Assembly (NCBI GenBank): GCA_003611955.1
Contig: RAZE01000001.1
Location: 1 to 64,000 of the forward strand
Source: a bacterium 1XD8-76
GTDB lineage: Bacteria > Bacillota > Clostridia > Lachnospirales > Lachnospiraceae
Reading direction: 5' to 3'
DNA length: 64,000 bases
The notes beneath the pieces were generated by a model. That model was not told the origin of the DNA. It did not search any database and saw only the letters and a list, made by a program, of their open reading frames with translations. Positions 45,402 to 53,723 of the stretch are shown here, piece after piece; position 1 is the first letter of the stretch, and every line of letters begins with the position of its first letter. The position numbers and the translations under genes are program-made.

Positions 45402-47000
45402 ATGGCAAGAAAAAAAGAACTTATGGAACTGGAAAACCCTTCTATGGAAGAAAACAATTCTTTGGACGGAACGGACACAGAAGCCGGGGCTTTCCCCGGA
45501 GAAGTAGGCGGCACCCCTCCTGAAACTGACGGGGACGGCATGGACTTAAATGAACTGCTTGGCAGCATGGACCAGGAACCGGCTGCCGACCCGGACAGGA
45601 CAGATGGGGATCTCCCGGAACTGACAGAGGAAGAGATCTTCGGGGAAACGCCGGAAAATCCCGATGGCGCCGGCACTGTGCATGGTGCCTCTGAAGAAAG
45701 CGATACCCCCGGCGAAGCACAGCCGGAATCGGCAGCCCCGCCTGAACCAAACAGTGCCGCTGCAAAGACCAGACGCACCACCCGCAGGAAAAAAGAAGAG
45801 CCCCCTACAGAAACAGACGGGGAAACGCAGCGGCCAGAAGCAGAGATGCCGGAGGGCATGGAAGCTGTACCAGAAAACGTGCCCGATCCCCTGGCTGCTG
45901 CTGTCGATAAAAGCGGGCTGGCGGATGAGACAGCAGATGGAATGGATGGCACCATTCCGCAGGAAGAAACGGAACCCGCTGGAACCGGGCCGGAAGATAC
46001 GCCTTTACCCTCCGCTGAAGACACAGCCGGAACCGCGTCTCCCCCTGCTGCATCCTCTTCCCGCCGTACCGCTGCCAGAGGCAGAAAAGAAGATGCCCCG
46101 GTACTGACACTGGAGGTACGTGGGGAAGTGGAAACGGAAGAATCCCGTGACGATGCCATCTGGCATGAGATCCACAATGCTTACCGTACCCGGCGCATCC
46201 TTACCGGGCAGCTTGGCGGGATCGAGCAGACGGACAATGGAAAGACCATCACCATTGTAGACTATAAAGGCTTCCGGATTGTGATCCCCTTAAAAGAGAT
46301 GATGATCAACGTGGGCCGCAGCCCTTCCGGGCAGGAATATGCGGAGTTCATGCTGCGCCAGAACAAAATCCTCGGCAATATGCTGGGCGCAGAGATTGAC
46401 TTCATCGTAAAAGGGATTGATTCCAAAACCCGCAGCGTGGTCGCCAGCCGGAAGGAAGCCATGCTCCGGAAACGGCAGACCTTCTATCTGGATACGGATG
46501 CAGCAGGCATGTACCGCATTTACGAAGGCCGCATTGCCCAGGCCCGTGTGATCGCCGTGGCCGAGAAGGTCATCCGGGTAGAGGTATTCGGTGTGGAATG
46601 TTCCATCATGGCCCGTGACCTGGCCTGGGAATGGATCGGGGATGCCCACGAACGCTTTTCCGTGGGAGACCAGGTTCTTGTACGCATCCTGAACGTGCGC
46701 CGTGACAGCCTGGAAGATATGGGTATCAAAGCGGACATCAAGAGTGTGTCCCAGAACACCAGCCATGACAACCTGAAAAAATGCCGTATCCAGAGCAAGT
46801 ATGCCGGCAAGGTCACGGATGTACATAAGGGCGTGGTCTATATCCGCCTGTCTAACGGCGTGAATGCTGTGGCCCACTCCTGCTACGACTACCGGACTCC
46901 CGGCAAGAAGGATGATGTGAGCTTTGCCGTCACCCGGATTGATGAAGAACGGGGCGTGGCCGTGGGGATCATTACCCAGATCATCCGGCAGAATCTGTGA
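45402..47000 (+). CDS. S1 RNA-binding-domain protein with long acidic N-terminus
   Basis: The 532-residue protein starts 7 nt after GGAGG. Residues 1-235 are acidic, glycine/proline/glutamate-rich and probably disordered. Residues about 240-340 contain a VDYKGFRIVIPLKEM strand-rich segment. Residues 340-532 hold one or two S1-type OB folds (RVFSVGDQVLV-like FSVGDQVLVRI, GKVTDVHKGVVYIRLSNGV, VAVGIITQI). Such S1 proteins are common cargo at the end of these transfer modules. RNA binding is inferred from the fold and the target is unknown. Confidence 0.7.
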   Translation: MARKKELMELENPSMEENNSLDGTDTEAGAFPGEVGGTPPETDGDGMDLNELLGSMDQEPAADPDRTDGDLPELTEEEIFGETPENPDGAGTVHGASEESDTPGEAQPESAAPPEPNSAAAKTRRTTRRKKEEPPTETDGETQRPEAEMPEGMEAVPENVPDPLAAAVDKSGLADETADGMDGTIPQEETEPAGTGPEDTPLPSAEDTAGTASPPAASSSRRTAARGRKEDAPVLTLEVRGEVETEESRDDAIWHEIHNAYRTRRILTGQLGGIEQTDNGKTITIVDYKGFRIVIPLKEMMINVGRSPSGQEYAEFMLRQNKILGNMLGAEIDFIVKGIDSKTRSVVASRKEAMLRKRQTFYLDTDAAGMYRIYEGRIAQARVIAVAEKVIRVEVFGVECSIMARDLAWEWIGDAHERFSVGDQVLVRILNVRRDSLEDMGIKADIKSVSQNTSHDNLKKCRIQSKYAGKVTDVHKGVVYIRLSNGVNAVAHSCYDYRTPGKKDDVSFAVTRIDEERGVAVGIITQIIRQNL

Positions 47001-47018
47001 TATTTTTATAAAGTATAT

Positions 47019-47060
47019 GGGGCCACAGTTCAGTGTCCTGTGGCTCCATAGCTTATTTTT
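47019..47060 (+). terminator. Terminator of the conjugative-element operon
   Basis: GCCACAG and CTGTGGC (extendable with flanking GG/CC) form a stem with a 9-nt loop, followed after a few bases by TTATTTTT. It lies 20 nt past the S1 gene stop. Confidence 0.75.
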
Positions 47061-47110
47061 AGCACCTCTCTTTTCTATACATAATCACCTAAGATTTTTC
47101 CTTACCCAAA

Positions 47111-47139
47111 TTGTATTTTTATTGAACTTAGATTATAAT
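47111..47139 (+). promoter_or_regulatory. Promoter of the STAND NTPase gene
   Basis: TTGTAT (47111-47116) and a perfect TATAAT (47134-47139) are spaced by 17 nt, 60 nt before the ATG at 47199. The gene therefore has its own promoter, separate from the transfer operon. Confidence 0.7.
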
Positions 47140-47198
47140 TACAGCTATAGATTGAAATTTAAGCTATTTGTTAAATATATACCATGTGAGGTACTATA

Positions 47199-50100
47199 AT
47201 GACATCTAAGATTAAAAGCCTTATATTGTCCACCCTGGAAGGCGGAGGATTTCAGGACTTATGTGATACCCTTCTATGTGCAGAGGGATATGAAGATATT
47301 TTTTCTCTGGGAATGAAAGCCGGAACATTAAAGACTACAACTGGAAATCCTGATACTTACTTCCGAAGCAAATCAGGTAAGTATATTTTTGTAGCATATA
47401 CCACGGAGCAAACAAGCATAAACAAAAAAATCAAAGAAGATATTGAAAAATGCTTAGACCAAGAAAAAACAGGGGTATCCGTAAAAGATATTGAAAAAAT
47501 AATTTGTTGCCATACATCTTCTACACTAAAGGCTGGTGATGACCAGGCATTAAGAAAATTATGTAGTTCTCATGGTATAGAACTGGAATTGTATGGAATA
47601 GATAGGATTGCAAATTTGCTTTATAGAGTTTATCCGTATATTGCAAAAGATAAATTAAATTTTCCAATAGACAGTAACCAAATATTCCCAATAGAAGAAT
47701 TCATCAAGCAATATGATAATTCAAATGGCAGAACAGCGCCTCTGACAACAACCTTTTTATATCGTGAAAACGAGAAGAAAGAAATTTTTGAAGCACTGGA
47801 AAAGGAAAAAGTAATAATTATCTTAGGGAAGGCTGGTGTTGGAAAGACACGATTAGCTTTAGAAATTGCGAAAAAGTATCAAGAGGAAAATAACTGCAGA
47901 ATTCTCTGTATTAAGTGTAATCATCTTCCTATCATGGAAGATTTATCCCGTTATATCTCAACAGCAGGAAAATATCTTATTTTTGTAGATGATGCGAACG
48001 AATTAGTGGGATTGTCACATCTGATAGAATATACTATAAAAGATGAAGATAGATATGATATCCGCATTATATCTACAGTTAGGGACTACGCATGTAAATC
48101 CGTTATAAATGAAGCGAAAAAGCTTGTGAATGTAAAAAGCTATGTTATTTCAAAGTTTTCCAATCAGGAGATTCAGGAGTTTATAAAAACAAATTTAAAA
48201 ATAGAAAATAACGATTACATAGAACAAATTATCCGTATTGCAGGCGGAAATCCGCGTATTGCATATATGGCCGGGAAATTAGCAATAGAAAAAAATGATC
48301 TACGGTCAATTGCCAATATGGAAGAACTATACAAAAGTTATTATGGTTTTTTTCTGGAAACTACAACTATCTTAACCGATTTAAGGCTTTGCCTGACTGC
48401 TGGAATTGTTTCTATTTTTAACATAATAGATTTGGAGAACTTAGATAGAATACAAGATATTCTTAACATAGTTGGAATGGATAAAGAGGCATTTACTACT
48501 AACATTCATTCTCTTCATAGTATGGAGTATGTAGAAATTAAATCCGAGCGGGTAGCACGGATTTCTGATCAATGCCTGTCAAACTATATGTTATATTATG
48601 TCTTCTTTGAAAAAAGACTGATCAACTTCTCTGACATTTTAAGAGTTGGATTTCGGAAGCATAAAAACAGTACGATTAAATCTGTTGATATCCTTTTAAA
48701 TATTTTTTATTCTGACAAAATGAAAGAATACTTAATCGATGAAATAAGTAAGGTATGGGATGAATTTAAAACAGATGATAAAATGTTTGGAGAATTTGTA
48801 AGGGCATTCCACATTTTCAAACCAGAGGAATCTTTGCTGTATGTATGCGAAAAAGTTGAACAGGCAGAAAGCGTAAATATTGATATCAATTCATTGGAAA
48901 ATGAGGAAAGAGAATGGAATGTAGATATAAAAGATGACATACTTCAGTTGCTGGTTGGATATAAAAAAGACCATGGTTTAACAGAAGCAATAGAACTGAT
49001 AGTGAAATATTGCATGAAGAGGCAGGATGCTGTGAAATTGGTTTATAGTCTCTTCAAATCATATTACAGCGTCAATAAAGATTCCTATTATGAAGGCTAC
49101 TTTGTTCAGAATCTTGTTATTGACAAAATAAGAGAAAACTTAGATTCTCCTGTTATAAAAAAATTGTTCTATAAAATTTCTAGCCATTATTTATCACTTT
49201 ATTTTGATTGCGTAGAAATAGAAAGGGATCATGTACTGACATCATACCGGATTTCTGTTGTTTTGACAGAAGGCTGTAAGCAATATCGGACTAAGATATG
49301 GACAGAGATTATTTCCCTGGCTAATGATAAAGATAATTTAGAGGATATAGTTAATTTTTTATGTACATATCCAAATTTGTATGCAAATAAAAGTAACTTT
49401 TCAGATGAACTGAAGTTTGACTGGGCGAATATATGCTTGGTTTTGGAATGTATAAGGTTATATATGGAACCATTCCGTTTTGCATATATATGTTCAAAAT
49501 TTTTTAGAATATCAGAGATGTGTTCCTTTAAATTAACTGAAAAGTACAAGGAAGCATTTGATACAGAAGATTGGAGCATATATAAAGTATTATCCCATCA
49601 ATTCTATAGAGATACTTCAAATTATGAAGAAATGGAGGCTGTATTTAAAACAAATATAAAAAGATGTTATGAAAGATACCATTTTGGTCAAATGAACGAC
49701 TTAGTGCAACATATTAACAGTATCATCAGTATGCTAGGGTGCAAAGAGGCAGATATGGGCGAGGGGTTAGAAATCCTCTGCATCTTCCTGACAGATGATA
49801 AAGAAAAGCTATGGGCGTTTGTTTCTGCCTTCTTTAAATTTGGAGAAAACATTGTACTTCGGCCGGAAATGCTAATTTCTCCATTGTTAAAATATTATGA
49901 TTGTAAGAAAATCCAGGAAAGTATCTGGAACGCTTCGTTTTTAATGAAAAACCAATGGCAGTTTGCATACTATGAATTGATTGATGATAGTCAAGTAACA
50001 CAAGACGATTATCAACAGTTAATGAATCTTGTAACGGAATCAATAGTTGTATGTGGGGAAGAAAAATATGTAATCAATCTGAGGCTACTTGATAAATTTA

Positions 50101-50930
50101 TAAAATATTCTCCAAATATATATGTCAATATTGCAAAAATTTTATTAAATGAAGCGGGGAATAGTACAGGCATATTTAGTAAATATTTCTCTAATTTGTT
50201 TAACGCCCATTATTTTACTCCCAAAGAAGTATTACATATTTACCAGAGTGCAGAAACTGAACTGAAACATGTATACTTTAAATGTCTGGAAGAAAACAAT
50301 TATATAGATTACAGAGGCACTTTTCTAAGTGAATTCATATTACAAGATATAGATTGGATAAAATGGTACGCCAAGTATATTCAGGAAACACATGAGAGTT
50401 ATTCAGTAAATGATAAAGAATACCGCTTGGATACTTGCTGGCAACAGGAAAATTTTTTAAATATATTTGATCTGTATTTTGAGGAATTGCTTTGTGGCAA
50501 ACCCTTTTATTGGCATAGTAAAGGTTATTTTCAAAAGCTCCTTTCATCTGATGGTCAAAAAGAAATAGACTACCGAAAGGAACAATGGATTATCCATTAT
50601 ATAAGAGCGAACTCTGACAGTGAAAATTTAATAGAATTATTTGGAATCTTACTGAATATAAAAAAGGAAATAAGAAAAAAAGCAATTCTGTGTTTTTTAG
50701 ATTGCAATTCCAATTATGAATTGTTCAGCCATTTAGGACTGGTATCTAATTCATGGACTGGAACATCAAGTGTAACAGATAAAATTATATTCTGTGAGGA
50801 ATTGCTATCTGAAATATCCGGAGTGCAATTTCTGAAACATAAAAAACGAATCAAAGACGAGATTGCAAAATGGAAAGCAGTTAGAAATAATGAAGAAGTG
50901 GAAGAAATTCTTATGAAAATGTACCAATAA
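47199..50930 (+). CDS. STAND-type NTPase with N-terminal restriction-endonuclease-like domain (candidate anti-phage protein)
   Basis: The 1,243-residue protein starts 6 nt after GAGGT. Residues 15-155 resemble a PD-(D/E)xK fold (FQDLCDTLL, GNPDTYF at 49-55, KYIFVAYTTEQ at 61-71). The usual (E/Q)xK is absent and reads A-Y-T. A STAND/NACHT-like module follows: P-loop GKAGVGKT at 210-217, Walker B YLIFVDDAN at 259-267, IISTVRDYA at 290-298 as sensor 1, and a winged-helix region to about 470. About 770 residues of alpha-helical repeats make up the rest. DNA is much more AT-rich than the transfer genes. The layout is like Avs-type phage-sensing STAND proteins. Phage defence is inference. Confidence 0.75.
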   Translation: MTSKIKSLILSTLEGGGFQDLCDTLLCAEGYEDIFSLGMKAGTLKTTTGNPDTYFRSKSGKYIFVAYTTEQTSINKKIKEDIEKCLDQEKTGVSVKDIEKIICCHTSSTLKAGDDQALRKLCSSHGIELELYGIDRIANLLYRVYPYIAKDKLNFPIDSNQIFPIEEFIKQYDNSNGRTAPLTTTFLYRENEKKEIFEALEKEKVIIILGKAGVGKTRLALEIAKKYQEENNCRILCIKCNHLPIMEDLSRYISTAGKYLIFVDDANELVGLSHLIEYTIKDEDRYDIRIISTVRDYACKSVINEAKKLVNVKSYVISKFSNQEIQEFIKTNLKIENNDYIEQIIRIAGGNPRIAYMAGKLAIEKNDLRSIANMEELYKSYYGFFLETTTILTDLRLCLTAGIVSIFNIIDLENLDRIQDILNIVGMDKEAFTTNIHSLHSMEYVEIKSERVARISDQCLSNYMLYYVFFEKRLINFSDILRVGFRKHKNSTIKSVDILLNIFYSDKMKEYLIDEISKVWDEFKTDDKMFGEFVRAFHIFKPEESLLYVCEKVEQAESVNIDINSLENEEREWNVDIKDDILQLLVGYKKDHGLTEAIELIVKYCMKRQDAVKLVYSLFKSYYSVNKDSYYEGYFVQNLVIDKIRENLDSPVIKKLFYKISSHYLSLYFDCVEIERDHVLTSYRISVVLTEGCKQYRTKIWTEIISLANDKDNLEDIVNFLCTYPNLYANKSNFSDELKFDWANICLVLECIRLYMEPFRFAYICSKFFRISEMCSFKLTEKYKEAFDTEDWSIYKVLSHQFYRDTSNYEEMEAVFKTNIKRCYERYHFGQMNDLVQHINSIISMLGCKEADMGEGLEILCIFLTDDKEKLWAFVSAFFKFGENIVLRPEMLISPLLKYYDCKKIQESIWNASFLMKNQWQFAYYELIDDSQVTQDDYQQLMNLVTESIVVCGEEKYVINLRLLDKFIKYSPNIYVNIAKILLNEAGNSTGIFSKYFSNLFNAHYFTPKEVLHIYQSAETELKHVYFKCLEENNYIDYRGTFLSEFILQDIDWIKWYAKYIQETHESYSVNDKEYRLDTCWQQENFLNIFDLYFEELLCGKPFYWHSKGYFQKLLSSDGQKEIDYRKEQWIIHYIRANSDSENLIELFGILLNIKKEIRKKAILCFLDCNSNYELFSHLGLVSNSWTGTSSVTDKIIFCEELLSEISGVQFLKHKKRIKDEIAKWKAVRNNEEVEEILMKMYQ

Positions 50931-50994
50931 ATAACTGGCAATGTTTGATGAAAATGTTGTCATATTAAAAAGCCGGATTCGCTCTGACTCAAAG

Positions 50995-51079
50995 CGTTTG
51001 CGGAAGGATTTGAACCTTCGGTGCGTTGCCGCACACCACCTTAGCAGGGTGGCACCATAGACCTCTCGGACACGCAAAC
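50995..51079 (-). tRNA. tRNA-Ser(GCT)
   Basis: Acceptor arms GTTTGCG/CGCAAAC pair perfectly. The anticodon loop holds GCT, there is a long variable arm (GTGTGCGGCAACGCAC) and a T arm GAAGG-TTCAAAT-CCTTC. The 3' CCA is not encoded. It is the last tRNA of the minus-strand cluster. Confidence 0.93.
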
Positions 51080-51085
51080 GGAAAG

Positions 51086-51168
51086 TGGATGGGGCAGGAC
51101 TCGAACCTGCGGTGTTTCTTTGTGACGGATTTACAGTCCGCTGCCCTCGCCACTAGGCATACCCATCC
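51086..51168 (-). tRNA. tRNA-Tyr(GTA)
   Basis: Acceptor arms GGATGGG/CCCATCC pair. The anticodon is GTA in GGACTGTAAATCC, a class II variable arm is present and the T arm is GCAGG-TTCGAGT-CCTGC. CCA is not encoded. Confidence 0.93.
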
Positions 51169-51172
51169 ATGG

Positions 51173-51294
51173 GGTGACCAGGGGGAATCGGTCTCCGCTC
51201 CGCTTCGGTCGGCGCAGAGCAGATGTCCCCCGGACATCTTGCGCCCCCATAAGCAGAGCCACAATCTGCCGGACTACCATTGTCCTATAGCCAC
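51173..51294 (-). tRNA. tRNA-His(GTG) interrupted in the T loop by a structured insert
   Basis: The acceptor (GTGGCTA/TGGTCAC, two wobble pairs), D arm (GGAC/GTCC), anticodon arm GCAGA-TTGTGGC-TCTGC and T stem GGGGG/CCCCC are all present. The T stem encloses 58 nt instead of 7, a net insertion of 51 nt. Without it the gene would be 71 nt. Position -1 is T, not the usual encoded G. It may be a pseudogene, or the insert may be tolerated or removed. Confidence 0.75.
51186..51243 (-). repeat. Palindromic insert in tRNA-His (copy 1 of a tRNA-inserted element)
   Basis: On the tRNA strand the insert forms an outer stem GGCGCA/TGCGCC (using two T-stem G) and an inner stem AGATGTCC/GGACATCT with a 3-nt loop. 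A four-base 3' bulge follows, then a tail GACCGAAGCGGAGCGGAGAC(C). The same plan recurs in opposite orientation in tRNA-Lys. Confidence 0.75.
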
Positions 51295-51296
51295 AG

Positions 51297-51369
51297 TAGC
51301 TCCTGCGGGGCTCGAACCCATCATCTCCGGCTTGAGAGGCCGGCGTCCTGACCTTTAGACTAAGGAGCC
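51297..51369 (-). tRNA. tRNA-Glu(CTC)
   Basis: The acceptor GGCTCCT/AGGAGCT pairs except at the G-T first pair. The anticodon CTC lies in GGCCTCTCAAGCC. The T arm is ATGGG-TTCGAGC-CCCGC with one mismatch. Length is 73 nt and CCA is not encoded. Confidence 0.88.
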
Positions 51370-51373
51370 ATAA

Positions 51374-51446
51374 TGATCCCCATGGGACTTGAACCCAATA
51401 CCTCCGGCTTGAAAGGCCGGTGTCCTGACCTTTAGACCAGGGGACC
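51374..51446 (-). tRNA. tRNA-Glu(TTC)
   Basis: The acceptor is GGTCCCC/GGGGATC, the anticodon TTC in GGCCTTTCAAGCC, and the T loop TTCAAGT. The gene is 73 nt, very similar to the neighbouring Glu(CTC) gene in the D and anticodon arms, which suggests duplication. Confidence 0.9.
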
Positions 51447-51497
51447 TTACTGCAGGCATTTTCAGCCTGCTAATCAATCATTCTCTTTCTTTTCTAT

Positions 51498-51752
51498 TCA
51501 TGCGCCAATCTGTATCTGAGCCGCTGCATCTATGACCAGAATATCATCCAGGCGTACCTGAAGAACTGCAGCCAACACTACCAGATTATCTATGGTGGGC
51601 AGAGCTACGCCCTGCTGCCACTTGTATATGGCCTGCGGTGTGGCAAAACCAAAAATATCCTGCAAATCCTTTACGGACAATCCTGCCTGCTTCCGCAGTC
51701 TGTTGATATTCTGTCCTGTTCCTGTCATATCTATGGTTGGCAGATTCACCAT
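51498..51752 (-). CDS. Small XRE-family helix-turn-helix protein
   Basis: The ATG at 51752 has AGGAGG 7 nt upstream and gives 84 residues. A GTG at 51761 is an alternative. NINRLRKQAGLSVKDLQDIF followed by GFATPQAIYKWQQGVALPT is a classic lambda-repressor/XRE fold, with a helical C-terminal tail. It lies between the interrupted tRNA-Lys and tRNA-Glu genes on the same strand. The target is unknown. It could be a remnant phage or antitoxin-type regulator. Confidence 0.8.
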   Translation of the reverse strand: MVNLPTIDMTGTGQNINRLRKQAGLSVKDLQDIFGFATPQAIYKWQQGVALPTIDNLVVLAAVLQVRLDDILVIDAAAQIQIGA

Positions 51753-51795
51753 GTCTTTCACCTCCTGTTATCAAAATTCAATACCCAGGCGGTCA

Positions 51796-51919
51796 TACTC
51801 CATATGGGGTGCTGTGGTCCAGTGGACCACGTCCAGCACGGACCGGAACGAAGTGTAGACCTCGGACCCATGGCCACTCGATTAAAAGTCGAGTGCTCTT
51901 CCATCTGAGCTAATGGAGC
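51796..51919 (-). tRNA. tRNA-Lys(TTT) interrupted in the T loop by a structured insert
   Basis: The acceptor GCTCCAT/ATGGAGT, the D arm with GCTCAGATGGAAGAGC, the anticodon arm ACTCGACTTTTAATCGAGT and the T stem ATGGG/CCCAT are intact. The T stem encloses 58 nt instead of 7, the same net 51-nt gain as in tRNA-His. The first five loop bases (TCCGA) still resemble a T loop. Removing 51 nt restores the usual 73 nt. Function is uncertain. Confidence 0.78.
51809..51866 (+). repeat. Palindromic insert in tRNA-Lys (copy 2, opposite orientation)
   Basis: Read on the plus strand, opposite to the tRNA: outer stem GTGCT/AGCAC, inner stem GTGGTCC/GGACCAC with a 3-nt loop, a 3-nt bulge, then the tail GGACCGGAACGAAGTGTAGA(CC). 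The tail is homologous to the tail in copy 1. Stem sequences differ between copies while pairing is kept. Confidence 0.75.
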
Positions 51920-51921
51920 AT

Positions 51922-51971
51922 AAAAAATACCGCCAATCTTGTAAAGATTTTCTCATACAAGATAAGCGGTA
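51922..51971 (-). terminator. Terminator between the small ORF and tRNA-Lys
   Basis: TACAAGAT and GCGGTA on one arm pair with TACCGC and ATCTTGTA on the other, with a two-base internal mismatch and a 12-nt loop. On the minus strand it runs into TTTTTT. It ends the transcript of the 47-residue ORF. Confidence 0.8.
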
Positions 51972-52027
51972 CATAAATCCATGTTCTATTCCTGTCAGGC
52001 ATCCGTACAAAATCTGCCGTCCAGGTA

Positions 52028-52171
52028 TCACACAGTTTTTCGCCTTTTCCTTACCTTACATGAGCGCATCTTAACCAGACTCTGTTCTTTTTCTTTACTG
52101 AACAGTGCCTCATAATGTTCGCTATGCAGATAATATGCGAAAGCCTTCGCAGCGAAATTAACTGTTGCCAT
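52028..52171 (-). CDS. Small basic protein of 47 residues, unknown
   Basis: The ATG at 52171 has AAAGGA with 7-nt spacing. The product begins MATVNFAAKAFAYYLHSEH, has a charged middle (SKEKEQS) and ends in a strongly basic KVRKRRKTV tail. A TATAAT lies about 80 nt upstream (52250-52255, preceded by TGG) and a clear terminator follows, so it looks like a complete small transcription unit. It is too short for family recognition. Confidence 0.5.
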   Translation of the reverse strand: MATVNFAAKAFAYYLHSEHYEALFSKEKEQSLVKMRSCKVRKRRKTV

Positions 52172-52249
52172 GATCATTTCCTTTCTGGACTCATTCGGTC
52201 CGCTTTTTTCTTAACTGTAATCACTATAACACCAATTCACGAATTTGTC

Positions 52250-52255
52250 ATTATA
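52250..52255 (-). promoter_or_regulatory. TATAAT -10 box upstream of the 47-residue ORF
   Basis: A perfect minus-strand TATAAT preceded by TTGG, about 80 nt before the small ORF. No convincing -35 at 16-18 nt was found. Confidence 0.35.
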
Positions 52256-52377
52256 CCAATAATATAATTTGTGGTTAATCACTTTCTGACAAAATCTATC
52301 ATATTAAAAATCAAAAAATCCAAAACCACATTTTATAGGCGGTTTCGGATTTTTATAATCAAATGCTCACAATTCTG

Positions 52378-52671
52378 TTAAACCTTGACAAATCCAAGCC
52401 ACTGTTCTACGGTCTCTACAGTGACCTGACATGCCTTTGCAATATCCTGTAGAGAAATCCCCATTTCATGTAGTCTTTGAGCTGTTCCTATTTTGGCTTT
52501 TTCGAATGCTTCCTTTTCCCTACTTTCCACATAAGTCTTTAAAATATATTCCTCATTAAACAATGTCATCATAATATCCACAACCTCCTTTTCACGTTCT
52601 GAGAGAAACTCAGCCAGCACATTCCAGTCGTTCCTTCTTTCCTTTAATAATACGGCAATAATCGTTTTATT
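52378..52671 (-). pseudogene. C-terminal remnant of an Rpn/PD-(D/E)xK-type recombination-promoting nuclease (transposase-like)
   Basis: The open frame reads KERRNDWNVLAEFLSEREKE, a typical C-terminal part of Rpn-family proteins, then EEYILKTYVESREKEAFEKA and ends with a helix-turn-helix-like MGISLQDIAKACQVTVETV segment. The frame opens just after a stop at 52672 with no start codon before a GTG at 52620, and the N-terminal nuclease domain is missing. It is therefore a 5'-truncated gene. Confidence 0.7.
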
Positions 52672-52751
52672 TTAAGAATACTGCGTGAAAAATAAAGAGT
52701 CGTTATTATATTGAGCAGTTCCTTTCATTTTCTCTCCCAAATTTTCTCTTT

Positions 52752-53723
52752 CTATAATATCTGTTTTCCATTTTCCATATCATTTAGAACTTCCTGTAAC
52801 TTATTCCATTGACTTGTGACAAATTCAAACGGCAGTAAATCTTTCTCCGAAAAAACATAATTCTTCTGCATATTCTGATAAGCATCCTTGAGAGCTGTAT
52901 GGTCAGACATACCATAGAATATCTTAAAATCAGAGAACTTTTTGTCTGCCAGATCACTGCCCGTCCTCCGTGTTTCTTCCAATCTCTTATATCCAGACAT
53001 TTCAAGAAACAGACCAGTATTCCCAAGCATATCCTGAATTGACTGCAGATCCAGCATAACACCCACATCATAAATATGCTTTGCAACATCAAAATACATT
53101 GCACGTTCATAATAAAATTCTGCTGCAAATATTTTATCTGTAAAAATCCTTTCCAGACGGATCGTTTTTATCGGGAATGGCATTACCTCGAACTGTTCCC
53201 GCAGGATAGATCTCTGTTCTTCTGTGGCATATGTGTATATAATGGGTTCAATTTCCAGAGCGGAAAAGGGTTCGCTTACAGTAAACGAAGTCCCTTCCAC
53301 TTTGACATAACCAAACCTCTGGAGAGGATCATCTGTATCCACCGTCACTGCAGGTGTATAATCATAGACCGCTGTAATGCTTCCCTTTCTGTCATCTTCC
53401 AGTTCCTTTCTGGAAGTCCTGGGCAGCGAAAGATATTTTTTAGTCGCGGTTTCCAAACGCTTTTTTGCCTGGCTCCCGCTGCAATTATCAATACATATCG
53501 TCAGATCAATGTCCTCAGAAAAACGGCGGATACTTTTCTGGGCCTTATATAAAGCCGTTCCCCCTTTAAAATATGCAGGAAGGGTTTCCTGTTTTTCTGA
53601 TAATTCCCTTAAGAGAAGCGTAACATAGTAGTCTTTCTCCAGTATGTCTTCCCTTATTCCGGTGACGCCATGAATAAGCCCGATGATATTTAAAAATGAA
53701 AATTTATCCCTGTGCAGTTTCAT
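52752..53723 (-). CDS. abiEii: AbiEii-type nucleotidyltransferase toxin
   Basis: The 323-residue protein has the AbiEii/DUF1814 signature YFKGGTALYKAQKSIRRFS followed by EDIDLTI (near residues 51-76), where GG(T/S) and DxD form the nucleotidyltransferase site. A downstream lysine/arginine-rich region (TIRLERIFTDKIFAAEF) is also typical. Toxins of this type IV toxin-antitoxin family modify tRNA or other targets and cause growth arrest or abortive phage infection. It overlaps the antitoxin gene by 20 nt. The active-site residues look complete. Confidence 0.9.
   Translation of the reverse strand: MKLHRDKFSFLNIIGLIHGVTGIREDILEKDYYVTLLLRELSEKQETLPAYFKGGTALYKAQKSIRRFSEDIDLTICIDNCSGSQAKKRLETATKKYLSLPRTSRKELEDDRKGSITAVYDYTPAVTVDTDDPLQRFGYVKVEGTSFTVSEPFSALEIEPIIYTYATEEQRSILREQFEVMPFPIKTIRLERIFTDKIFAAEFYYERAMYFDVAKHIYDVGVMLDLQSIQDMLGNTGLFLEMSGYKRLEETRRTGSDLADKKFSDFKIFYGMSDHTALKDAYQNMQKNYVFSEKDLLPFEFVTSQWNKLQEVLNDMENGKQIL

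Noticed and set aside
50990-51080. tRNA-Ser as the attachment site of the conjugative element
   Set aside because: No second copy of the tRNA-Ser 3' end was found near the integrase end at 36.5 kb.
51186-51243. Group I or group II intron in tRNA-His
   Set aside because: The insert is about 51 nt, far too short for any self-splicing intron core, and it lies in the T arm, not the anticodon loop.
51452-51470. GCAGGC/GCCTGC hairpin after tRNA-Glu as terminator
   Set aside because: It lies upstream of the tRNA-Glu(TTC) gene in transcription order and has no T-run on the minus strand.
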